From: Clostridia bacterium
GTDB taxonomy: Bacteria > Bacillota > Clostridia > CAKSNL01 > HGM11501
Direction of reading: 5' to 3'
Assembly: GCA_900766735.1 (NCBI GenBank)
Contig: CAAFWO010000040.1
Span: forward strand, 1-64,000
DNA length: 64,000 bases
Shown: piece after piece, positions 27,104-34,731 of the stretch
Position numbering within the stretch: position 1 is the first letter of the stretch
Layout of the letters: the number at the start of each line of letters is the position of its first letter
Made by a program: the position numbers and the translations under genes
The notes under the pieces: model-generated
What the model saw: the letters and a program-made list of their open reading frames with translations, nothing else
Told to the model about the DNA's origin: nothing
Database searches by the model: none

Positions 27104-27198
27104 AAATGTTTCCCTCCGATATTTATACAAAGTTTTTCAAAAAAGAAATCTGCTTTAACAGCCATATCCAGCTGGACCAAAAATGCGCCTATATTCAT
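27100..27198 (-). CDS. Small ORF between phosphoglucomutase and the GH78 pseudogene
   Basis: A 32-codon frame (MNIGAFLVQLDMAV...) starts two bases after the upstream mutase stop, with GGAGG six bases before its ATG. It ends in a four-base GTGA overlap with the GH78 start. The layout looks like genuine translational coupling, but the peptide matches nothing I know. It may be the stub of a deleted gene. Confidence 0.3.
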   Translation of the reverse strand: MNIGAFLVQLDMAVKADFFFEKLCINIGGKHL

Positions 27199-27199
27199 T

Positions 27200-28909
27200 T
27201 TAAGCCTCCACTAAAGCTCTTAATTCGTTGATAAGTGCGGCAGAGATCTTTTCTGCCTGCGCCTTGGAATCCGCCTTTGCTCCGACATAAATTTTAAGCT
27301 TCGGTTCTGTTCCCGAAGGACGAAGAACCGCCCAAAGACCATCCTCGAGCTCAAAATAGAGCACATTGGATTTCGGAAGTGTCAACGGAGAAGTATTGTT
27401 ATTAACAAAATCTTTTCTGACTCTCTCGTCATAATCGCGAAGTGCCAGAACCTTAAATCCGGCCAGAACCGTGGGCGGATCGTGTCTTACTTTAGTCATC
27501 GAGGCCTTGATCTCGTCCGCACCCTTAAGCCCCTCTCTGACAATGTTATAAACGCCCTCTTTATGCCAGCCATATTTATTATAAAGGTCACAAAGCGCGT
27601 CATACAGTGTTTTGTTTTTAAGGCTGTAGAATGCCGCCATCTCGGCGATCAGCATCGATGCAACGACCCCGTCTTTATCACGGGCATGGATTCCGGCAAG
27701 GTAGCCATAGCTTTCCTCAAATCCGAAGACATAGTGCATATCGCCCTCTTCCTCGTTGCTCTTTATAAGCTCACCGATGTATTTGAATCCTGTCAGGCAC
27801 TCAAACATCGCCACGTTATACGATTTACAGATATTTCTTATAATATCGGTCGTTACGATGGTTTTGACCACAAAGGGATTTTTGGGCATTGTGCCCTTCT
27901 CGGTGCGCTGTGAAAGAATGTATTCGCAAAGGAGCGCGCCGACCTGGTTGCCCGTCATCGTGACATATTCCCCGTCGGAATTTTTAACGACGATACCCAC
28001 TCTGTCACAATCGGGATCTGTTCCTAAAATCAGGTCAACATCAAGCTTTTTTGCCATTTCGATGCCGATCGTGAACCCTTCCTTGTCCTCCGGGTTGGGC
28101 GATTTGACCGTCGGAAAGTCACCGTCCGGAACGCACTGCTCTTTAACGGTGTAGACATTCTTAAGCCCGATCGCATTAAATGCCTTCATAACGGGCTTAT
28201 AGCCTGTTCCGTGGAACGGAGTGTATATGATCTTGAAGTTATCTGCCGCCTCTTTGACCGCATCGGGATTGATCTGCTGGGTCAGCACAGCATTCAAAAA
28301 TTCATTTTCAATATCTTCACCGATAAGCGAGATGAGCCCTTCGTTGACCGGCGCATCAAACTCCTCGAAAAGAGGCATTGACTTTATAATGTTAACGATA
28401 CTGTCTGCCGTCTCGGGCCCGATCTGGCAACCGTCGTCGCCATATACCTTATAGCCGTTATATTTTGCCGGGTTGTGGCTTGCGGTGACCATGATGCCGG
28501 CAGAACACTTTAAGTATCTCGTCGCGAAGCTGACCTCCGGAACGGGTTTAAGCTCTTCGAAAAGATAGACCTTGATGCCGTATCTTGTGAGCGTTTCCGC
28601 CGCTTCTTTAGCAAAAACATCGGACTTATGGCGCGAGTCATAGCCGATCACAACGCTCGGGTTCTCGATTTTTTCAGAAAGCAGATGCTTTGCAAGTGCC
28701 TTTGTTGCTCTCCTCACAACATAGATATTCATTCTGTTTGTACCCGCGGCAATGATTCCGCGAAGACCGGCCGTTCCGAACGCAAGCTCGGCGCCGAACC
28801 TTTCTTTTATCTCGGTGTCATCGCCTTTTATCGCTTCAAGCTCGCTCCGAAGTTCGGGGTCGAGCTCTTTATAGTTAAGCCATTCGTTATACTTATCAAT
28901 GTAGGTCAT
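27200..28909 (-). CDS. Phosphoglucomutase/phosphomannomutase (alpha-D-phosphohexomutase)
   Basis: A 569-residue cytosolic enzyme interconverting hexose-1- and hexose-6-phosphates. It links GalT products to glycolysis and cell-wall precursors. All four landmarks are present. The phosphoserine loop is GIMVTASHNPAKYNGYK, the Mg2+ loop GTDPDCDRVGI, the sugar loop GFEESYGYL and the phosphate loop RPSGTEPKLKIY. AAAGGAG precedes the ATG and a good promoter lies just upstream. Length fits the PgcA-type Gram-positive mutases. Confidence 0.94.
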   Translation of the reverse strand: MTYIDKYNEWLNYKELDPELRSELEAIKGDDTEIKERFGAELAFGTAGLRGIIAAGTNRMNIYVVRRATKALAKHLLSEKIENPSVVIGYDSRHKSDVFAKEAAETLTRYGIKVYLFEELKPVPEVSFATRYLKCSAGIMVTASHNPAKYNGYKVYGDDGCQIGPETADSIVNIIKSMPLFEEFDAPVNEGLISLIGEDIENEFLNAVLTQQINPDAVKEAADNFKIIYTPFHGTGYKPVMKAFNAIGLKNVYTVKEQCVPDGDFPTVKSPNPEDKEGFTIGIEMAKKLDVDLILGTDPDCDRVGIVVKNSDGEYVTMTGNQVGALLCEYILSQRTEKGTMPKNPFVVKTIVTTDIIRNICKSYNVAMFECLTGFKYIGELIKSNEEEGDMHYVFGFEESYGYLAGIHARDKDGVVASMLIAEMAAFYSLKNKTLYDALCDLYNKYGWHKEGVYNIVREGLKGADEIKASMTKVRHDPPTVLAGFKVLALRDYDERVRKDFVNNNTSPLTLPKSNVLYFELEDGLWAVLRPSGTEPKLKIYVGAKADSKAQAEKISAALINELRALVEA

Positions 28910-28944
28910 AATATTAACTCCTTTGCTTATAATTTACCAAAGAT

Positions 28945-28973
28945 ATTATACCACAAATCATCCCGTGAGTAAA
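28945..28973 (-). promoter_or_regulatory. Promoter of the phosphohexomutase gene
   Basis: On the minus strand TTTACT (complement of 28968-28973) and TATAAT (complement of 28945-28950) are 17 bases apart, about 36 bases from the start codon. Confidence 0.7.
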
Positions 28974-29006
28974 GAGTTTAAATTGCCGGATCGCCCCGAA
29001 AAAGGC

Positions 29007-29042
29007 AAAAAAGTTCCGATTCATAAGAATCGGAACTTTTTT
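29007..29042. terminator. Terminator after ispH-rpsA
   Basis: A perfect 15-bp stem (29007-29021 with 29028-29042) has GTTCCGATT arms, bordered by A- and T-runs. It abuts the stop codon of the minus-strand gene. Confidence 0.85.
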
Positions 29043-29043
29043 A

Positions 29044-31023
29044 TTATTCAGCTGTCTCTTCAGCCGCAACGGGTGCCTCTTCAGGCTCCGCGTCCGGAAG
29101 AAGTGCTCTTATCGAAAGAGCGATCTTGGGTGTGGGAGTTGCATCCCAGTTGATGTCGATTATCTTCGCGTCAACCTTCTGTCCCTTCTTAAGCTCATCG
29201 GAGGGCTTATTGATTCTCTTGTTTGCGATCTGAGAAATGTGGATAAGACCTTCAACGCCGGGGATAAGCTCGGCAAATGCACCGAAAGGCATTACATTCG
29301 TAATTGTTACGTTTACAACGTTGCCGATCTCAAACTTGCTCTTTGCGATCACCCAGGGATTATCCTCGTCCTTCTTGTAGCCGAGAGAAACCTTGGTCTT
29401 GCCGTTCTCGTCTGTCTCGATCTTAAGGATGCGAGCATTGATCTCGTCGCCGACCTTAACGACCTCGGACGGATGGCTGATCTTGCTCCAGGAGAGCTGA
29501 GAAATGTGAACAAGGCCTTCAACGCCGCCGATGTCAACGAATGCACCGAAATCGGTGATCGTCTTAACAACGCCCTTATATTCCTTGCCGACTTCCGCGT
29601 CAGCCCAAAAAGCTTCTGCCTTCTTAGCCTTTTCTGCAAGAAGAACCTGCTTGATGGAGCCGACGATCTTCTTTGTGCGCTGATCGAACTTTATGATCTT
29701 GAGCGGAACTTTCTTTGTTGTGTCAACAAGCACGGATAAGTCGCTTAAGTATCTGTCGTTCGCCTGAGAACCGGGAACGAACACTCTGATGCCTTCGCAA
29801 AGAACGATAACGCCGCCCTTTACAGCCTCGATAACGATACCGGAAAGAACTGTGCCGTTCTCAAAAGCATCTGCAAGAACAGCGTATTTCTTCTCGTTAT
29901 CGATCTTCTTCTTGGAAAGAAGAACGTTGCCTTCAACGTCGTTTACTCTTATTACAAATACATCTATAACGTCCCCTACCTTAACTACATCCGAAGGTGT
30001 AAGTGTGGGGTCATCGGTTAACTCACTGGCGGGAATGATACCGTCAGACTTGTAATTAAGGTTAACAATTACTTCATTCGGGTGTATCTCAACGACAGTA
30101 CCCTTAACCTTTTCACCTGTATGTAAGGTAACAAGAGTGTTTTCAAGCACTTTTGTCCAGTTTTCCTCCTCATTTGTATTAGTTGTTACTTTTGTGTTTT
30201 CTTCCATTGTGTGAAGAACCTCCTTTATTATCCAGTCCGGTGTTGATGCACCGGCTGTTACACCAATTCGTTTGCGGATATATTCCGACTTGTCCGGAAG
30301 CTCATATGCCCCCTCGATATGATAGACGTTTTTGCACGCTTTCTTTGCCGTTTCGACAAGTTTTTTATTATTGGAGCTGTGCTTTCCGCCGATTACGAAA
30401 AATATATCGGACCGTTCCGCGATTTTTAGCGCTTCCTTTTGTCTTAAATCGGTCGCACTACATATTGTATCAAAAAACTCTGCCCTTTGGCAAGTCTTTT
30501 TTAAAAATTTTTTTAAGTTTTCCCAAAAAATCACCGAAGACGTTGTCTGCGCGACAACGCAGAGCGGCAGATCGGCAACGGACAAAAGCTTTTGTTCGGC
30601 TTCCTCCATATCCCCTACTATTACCGCGCTGTTATCGCACCAGCCGTTGATCCCTATGACCTCGGGATGCGTTTTATCTCCCGCTATTATTATAGTATAA
30701 CACTTTTCGTGATACTTTTCAACTATTCTTTGAATTTTTTTAACAAAAGGGCACGTTGCGTCGATAAAATCTGTTTTTATGGCCTCAGCCGTCTTTTTTG
30801 AAACGCCGTGGCTTCTTATAACGACCGTCTCTCCCTCTTTAGCCTCCGACGGATCGTCAATTATCCTGACGCCCCTTTCGGAAAGCTCCGATACGACCCT
30901 CTCGTTATGTATTATCTGGCCGATAGTCGCTATTTTTTTACCTTCGGCGATCCCTTCGTTCACAAACCCCAGCGCTCTTGAAACGCCGAAACAAAAGCCG
31001 GCCGATTTTGCAACCTCAATCAT
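29044..31023 (-). CDS. ispH: IspH - ribosomal protein S1 fusion
   Basis: A 659-residue fusion found in Clostridia. Residues 1-285 are 4-hydroxy-3-methylbut-2-enyl diphosphate reductase, the last MEP-pathway step. The three iron-sulfur cysteines are in GFCFGVSRA, ATCPFVKK and DTICSATDLRQ. The rest carries four S1 RNA-binding repeats, each with a GxVxxI pattern (GTVVEIHPNE; GIVIEAVKGG; GVVKTITDFGAFVDIGG; VTITNVMPFGAFAEL). The frame is open to 31050, but the ATG at 31023 has GGGAG correctly spaced. It overlaps the plsC stop, the end of the cmk-plsC-ispH operon. Confidence 0.95.
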   Translation of the reverse strand: MIEVAKSAGFCFGVSRALGFVNEGIAEGKKIATIGQIIHNERVVSELSERGVRIIDDPSEAKEGETVVIRSHGVSKKTAEAIKTDFIDATCPFVKKIQRIVEKYHEKCYTIIIAGDKTHPEVIGINGWCDNSAVIVGDMEEAEQKLLSVADLPLCVVAQTTSSVIFWENLKKFLKKTCQRAEFFDTICSATDLRQKEALKIAERSDIFFVIGGKHSSNNKKLVETAKKACKNVYHIEGAYELPDKSEYIRKRIGVTAGASTPDWIIKEVLHTMEENTKVTTNTNEEENWTKVLENTLVTLHTGEKVKGTVVEIHPNEVIVNLNYKSDGIIPASELTDDPTLTPSDVVKVGDVIDVFVIRVNDVEGNVLLSKKKIDNEKKYAVLADAFENGTVLSGIVIEAVKGGVIVLCEGIRVFVPGSQANDRYLSDLSVLVDTTKKVPLKIIKFDQRTKKIVGSIKQVLLAEKAKKAEAFWADAEVGKEYKGVVKTITDFGAFVDIGGVEGLVHISQLSWSKISHPSEVVKVGDEINARILKIETDENGKTKVSLGYKKDEDNPWVIAKSKFEIGNVVNVTITNVMPFGAFAELIPGVEGLIHISQIANKRINKPSDELKKGQKVDAKIIDINWDATPTPKIALSIRALLPDAEPEEAPVAAEETAE

Positions 31024-31621
31024 TTTTTTCTCCCTCTGACGAAAGAGCATAGATCTTTTCCATCAGTTCATCGGACAGTCTGTCGCACTCCTCGTCGGTG
31101 AGCTTCATTCCCTTGTATTTTGAATAATCGATCGGCTTGCCGATCTTAACAAAACCTTTTTTTCTGAACGCCTTGTGATCTTCCGAAACGCCGACCGGAA
31201 GTATCGGCACACCGGTCATGATCGCAAGCCTTACCGCACCGTGCTTTGCACGTACATTTTCCGCCCTTTTGCAACGTTTGCCCTGCGGAAACATCAAAAG
31301 CGCGTGACCGCCTCTTAAAAGCTTTATCGCCGTTTTGACCGCGGAAACATCGTTGTGTTCCCTGTCCACCGGGAAAGCGCCTAAAATCGATATGAGTTTT
31401 CCGAACGGTTTGAAATTGAAAAGCTCTTTTTTTGCCATAAATGTGAGCTTTCGCTTAAGCGATATTGCGATGAATACCGGGTCAAGAAGGCTTGAGTGGT
31501 TGGCACACACGATGAGTCCGCCGTTCTCCGGAACCGATTTATTATCCGGTCTTCTCAATCTGTACGGTATGAACATAACGGCACGGACCAATCCGCGTGC
31601 GAAATTATAAAAACCGTTCAT
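31016..31621 (-). CDS. plsC: 1-acyl-sn-glycerol-3-phosphate acyltransferase
   Basis: A 201-residue membrane-associated acyltransferase making phosphatidic acid. The catalytic NHSSLLDP (HxxxxD), the AKKELF block and FPQGKR are visible, as is the PILPVGV block near residue 140. The start ATG overlaps the cmk stop as ATGA, so I use 31621 rather than the longer open frame. It lies between cmk and ispH-rpsA, a recurrent Clostridia order. Confidence 0.92.
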   Translation of the reverse strand: MNGFYNFARGLVRAVMFIPYRLRRPDNKSVPENGGLIVCANHSSLLDPVFIAISLKRKLTFMAKKELFNFKPFGKLISILGAFPVDREHNDVSAVKTAIKLLRGGHALLMFPQGKRCKRAENVRAKHGAVRLAIMTGVPILPVGVSEDHKAFRKKGFVKIGKPIDYSKYKGMKLTDEECDRLSDELMEKIYALSSEGEKND

Positions 31622-32286
31622 TTTATCCTGTCTCCAATACACTTTATTACCGCGTCGACCGACTCGTCAAGCGACAAGTCAGATGTGTCAATAAGAATAG
31701 CGTCGTCCGCCTTTTTAAGGGGCATAAATTCGCGCGTGCTGTCATTTTTATCGCGAAGTACCATGCCCGATAAAACATCCTCGAATTTAACTTGCTCGCC
31801 TTTTTCGGTAAGCTCGCGGTATCTTCGTTCGGCACGCACGCGAACGTCCGCCGTGAGAAATATTTTAACATCCGCATCCGGAAGGACAAAGGTGCCGATG
31901 TCGCGCCCGTCCATAATGCAATTGTTGTTTTTTGCCAAATTGCGCTGTAAATGAGTCATCTTCTCGCGGATTTCCAGAACCGTGCCCGAATCTGACGCGG
32001 CCATTGAAATTTCGGGAGTTCTTATAAGTGAGGAAACATCCTCCCCGTTTAAGAAAATGTGCTGTTCGCCGTTTTCATATTTTATATCTATATTTATCCC
32101 GGAAAGGCTATTTATAACCTTTTCTTTTTCAGCCTTTATGTTGATTCCGAGACGGTTAAGATAAAGCCCGACCGTGCGGTACATCGCCCCGGTATCGATA
32201 TAAATATAGCCGAGTTTTTCGGCCGCTTTTTTTGCTATCGTGCTTTTCCCTGCGCCGGAGGGACCGTCTATCGCAATATTGATCAT
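31618..32286 (-). CDS. cmk: Cytidylate kinase
   Basis: A 222-residue (d)CMP kinase. It begins MINIAIDGPSGAGKST (P-loop) and continues YIDTGAMYRTVGLYL. It has the CMP-binding region (MDGRDIGTFVLPDADVKIFLTA) and the lid RRYRELTEKG. RBS AGGAGTG fits the ATG at 32286; the 44-residue upstream extension of the open frame is not conserved-looking and lacks a site. Confidence 0.95.
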   Translation of the reverse strand: MINIAIDGPSGAGKSTIAKKAAEKLGYIYIDTGAMYRTVGLYLNRLGINIKAEKEKVINSLSGINIDIKYENGEQHIFLNGEDVSSLIRTPEISMAASDSGTVLEIREKMTHLQRNLAKNNNCIMDGRDIGTFVLPDADVKIFLTADVRVRAERRYRELTEKGEQVKFEDVLSGMVLRDKNDSTREFMPLKKADDAILIDTSDLSLDESVDAVIKCIGDRIK

Positions 32287-32296
32287 AAAATCACTC

Positions 32297-32710
32297 CTAA
32301 ATAACTCTGTGCCCGAGCCCGATTGCAATTTCGTTAAGATGCAAAAGCCCGATCCCGCAAAATATGCACACGGCAATATGTTCTTTATAGCGTGCGATGC
32401 CAATCTTTCCGCCGACATTCAAGCCTATCGCTTTTGTCATAATGGCGCTCATCGCCTCGCGCGCCGCGCCGGCAACCGCACCTTCCTCCATATGTGACGC
32501 AGTGATGAGCTTTTCCCGCTTCGCGCTGACGACCGTGCGTTCTACAATTTTGTTAACGGAGCTTATGAAGTCGCCGCCGAAATCGACCGCACAGCAAAGC
32601 ATATTTTCTTTTGACATCTGAGCCTTGAATGATGCCTCATCGTCTCTCGATGCGGTGAGCGCCATTTTGACGGCCGCCGAAGCAACCTCTTTACTGCCGA
32701 ATTCAGCCAA
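32297..32710 (-). CDS. HutP-family RNA-binding regulator-like protein
   Basis: A 137-residue protein with the HutP pattern. EKLITASHMEEGAVAGAAREA carries the metal/histidine-binding His. NVGGKIGIAR and IGLLHLNEIAIGLGHRVI then form the core sheet. In Bacillus HutP is an L-histidine-dependent antiterminator, but no hut genes are in view, so its target here is unknown. The start is a TTG with AAGGGGG upstream. It is head of the hutP-like-cmk-plsC-ispH operon, with its own promoter. Confidence 0.82.
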   Translation of the reverse strand: MAEFGSKEVASAAVKMALTASRDDEASFKAQMSKENMLCCAVDFGGDFISSVNKIVERTVVSAKREKLITASHMEEGAVAGAAREAMSAIMTKAIGLNVGGKIGIARYKEHIAVCIFCGIGLLHLNEIAIGLGHRVI

Positions 32711-32741
32711 CGCAATGCCCCCTTAAAACAAAACATATTAT

Positions 32742-32770
32742 ATTCTATCACAAATAAAGAAAATAATCAA
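32742..32770 (-). promoter_or_regulatory. Promoter of the hutP-like/cmk/plsC/ispH operon
   Basis: On the minus strand TTGATT (complement of 32765-32770) and TAGAAT (complement of 32742-32747) are 17 bases apart, ending about 30 bases before the TTG start. Confidence 0.65.
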
Positions 32771-32777
32771 CTTATTT

Positions 32778-33989
32778 TTACGATTTTCCGGCAATGTATC
32801 CTGTCGAAAATGCGATCTGAAGGTTAAAACCGCCCGTATAAGCGTCCATATCGATGATCTCACCGGCAAAATAAACACCTTTTACAAGCTTTGACTCCAT
32901 GGTCGAGGGGTTGATCTCATTAACGCTGACGCCGCCCGATGTGATAATTGCCTCCGCAATCGGCCTGAATCTTTTTATGTGAATCTCAAAATGCTTTAAG
33001 AGCTCCACAATGCGCCGTCTTTCTTCTTTTGTTATTTCGGAGACGGTCTTATGTGGCGGAATTCCGGAAAGTCTCACTATGACGGGAATCATCTTTTGCG
33101 GCAAAAGATCCGAAAGTGCATTTATAAAATCCTTTTTCGCATATTTTTCAAAATCCTTTATTATTCTTTTGTCCAATACCTCTTCCGTCAGCGCCGGCTT
33201 TAGATCAAGCACTATTTTATAGTTTTCGGGGCTCTTTTTCATATGTGCGCTTGCCGAGAGCACCGTCGGCCCGGAGAGGCCGAAGTGCGTGAATAAAAGC
33301 TCGCCGAAATCCTCATACACTGTTTTTTGTCCGTCCATCAGACGAAGCACCGTGTTTTTAAGTGAAAGGCCCATCATCTCACTGCAAAATGATTCTTTGG
33401 TTTCAAGCGGAACTAAAGACGGGCGGATCGGTTTTATGCTGTGCCCGAGCGAGCGCGCAAAGTCATACCCGTCCCCTGTCGAGCCCGTGCCAGGATAGCT
33501 TGCGCCCCCGGTCGCTATAATGACCCTGTCGCCCTCTATTTTTGTTTTATCCGAGAGCAAAACATAAGAAAACGCGCCGTTTTCGCAAACGACCTTTTCC
33601 GCCTTTGCGCGAACATTAGTCACATTATGCTTTTTCATCTCTCTGACCAGAGCGTCGACAATGTCCGCCGCCTTGTCCGACTGCGGAAAAACGCGGTTTC
33701 CGCGCTCGGTCTTAAGGCTCACACCGGCATTTTCGAAAAACTCCATTGTCGAATTTGAATCAAACCTTGAAAATGCGCCGTACAAAAACCTGCCGTTAAC
33801 GGGGATGTTTTTAATAAGCTCATCCCGTGAGCAGTGATTTGTCACATTACAGCGCCCTTTTCCGGTGATAGAAAGCTTTTTTCCGTATCTGTCGTTCTTT
33901 TCGATAAGGATGACCTCGTCCCCCGACTCGCCGGCAGAGCATGCCGCCATCAGTCCGGCCGCCCCGGCTCCTATTATGATCGTTTTCAT
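32778..33989 (-). CDS. BaiN/HI0933-family flavoprotein oxidoreductase
   Basis: A 403-residue FAD protein. The dinucleotide fold GAGAAGLMAACSAGESG lies at the N-terminus, followed by YGKKLSITGKGRCNVTN, the family signature. A second motif (VIIATGGASYPGTGSTGDGY) lies near residue 155, and the C-terminal FAD site is VYFAGEIIDMDAYTGGFNLQIAFSTG. Family members include BaiN (bile-acid reduction), but most have unknown substrates and I claim none here. It overlaps the upstream methyltransferase by four bases. Confidence 0.9.
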   Translation of the reverse strand: MKTIIIGAGAAGLMAACSAGESGDEVILIEKNDRYGKKLSITGKGRCNVTNHCSRDELIKNIPVNGRFLYGAFSRFDSNSTMEFFENAGVSLKTERGNRVFPQSDKAADIVDALVREMKKHNVTNVRAKAEKVVCENGAFSYVLLSDKTKIEGDRVIIATGGASYPGTGSTGDGYDFARSLGHSIKPIRPSLVPLETKESFCSEMMGLSLKNTVLRLMDGQKTVYEDFGELLFTHFGLSGPTVLSASAHMKKSPENYKIVLDLKPALTEEVLDKRIIKDFEKYAKKDFINALSDLLPQKMIPVIVRLSGIPPHKTVSEITKEERRRIVELLKHFEIHIKRFRPIAEAIITSGGVSVNEINPSTMESKLVKGVYFAGEIIDMDAYTGGFNLQIAFSTGYIAGKS

Positions 33990-34726
33990 TTTTCTTCTCT
34001 CTTTCTGGCCGTAACGAAAATGCGCTGTTCGTCCTCTGCCGGCGCCGATAACTTTCTGTCCGCGAAAAATTCAATGTCGGAAAGGCCGGCCTTTTTCATA
34101 AGAGCTGAAAGCTCGGCAAGGCCCCATGCGCGTTCGGTCTGATATTCGTCAAACCGGAAATATCTTCCGTCGTTCTCCTCTATAAAGAATTTCAGTTCAA
34201 AATCGCAAAGGCGGACCTCATCGTCATAAAAGCTCTCCCATGTGTAAAAGATTCCGCCTTCGTCATATGTGTAGCAGTTTCCACCGAGGATATTTTTAAG
34301 CTTGAACTCCGAATTGATGTCGAAAATAAAAACTCCGTCATAATCAAGATAGTTTTTCACAAGCTTAAAGACCGTCAAAAGATCGTCCTCGTCCGTAATA
34401 TAGTTTATACAGTCGAGGCTTGAAACTATCGCGCCCATCGTTCCGTAGAGCTCAAAATCGGTCATACTCTGATTTAAATAAAGCGTTTTTCCGTCGTTTT
34501 TCTCCGCCGCTTTGCCGAGCATTGCACAAGATGAATCGACCCCTGTCATATCATATCCGCGGCGCGACATAATGTTAGTCAGCGTTCCCGTTCCGCACCC
34601 TAAATCCAGAACGAGCCCGGGCGAAACGCCGTATTTTTCAAATATTTTCTCGTAAAAATCAGCCCAGGACTCATAGTCTAAGTCCTTCATCAGTGTATCG
34701 TAAATGTCAGCAAACTGGGTATACAT
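33986..34726 (-). CDS. Class I SAM-dependent methyltransferase
   Basis: A 246-residue protein with motif I VLDLGCGTGTLTNIM near residue 40 and a YDxLMxDxDY N-terminus typical of Firmicutes methyltransferases of unknown substrate. Post-motif regions IVSSLDCINYI and DGVFIFDINSEFKL fit. GGAG is spaced for the ATG at 34726, just after the pcrA stop. It is in an operon with the helicase and the flavoprotein. Confidence 0.85.
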   Translation of the reverse strand: MYTQFADIYDTLMKDLDYESWADFYEKIFEKYGVSPGLVLDLGCGTGTLTNIMSRRGYDMTGVDSSCAMLGKAAEKNDGKTLYLNQSMTDFELYGTMGAIVSSLDCINYITDEDDLLTVFKLVKNYLDYDGVFIFDINSEFKLKNILGGNCYTYDEGGIFYTWESFYDDEVRLCDFELKFFIEENDGRYFRFDEYQTERAWGLAELSALMKKAGLSDIEFFADRKLSAPAEDEQRIFVTARKREEK

Positions 34727-34731
34727 TAAAA

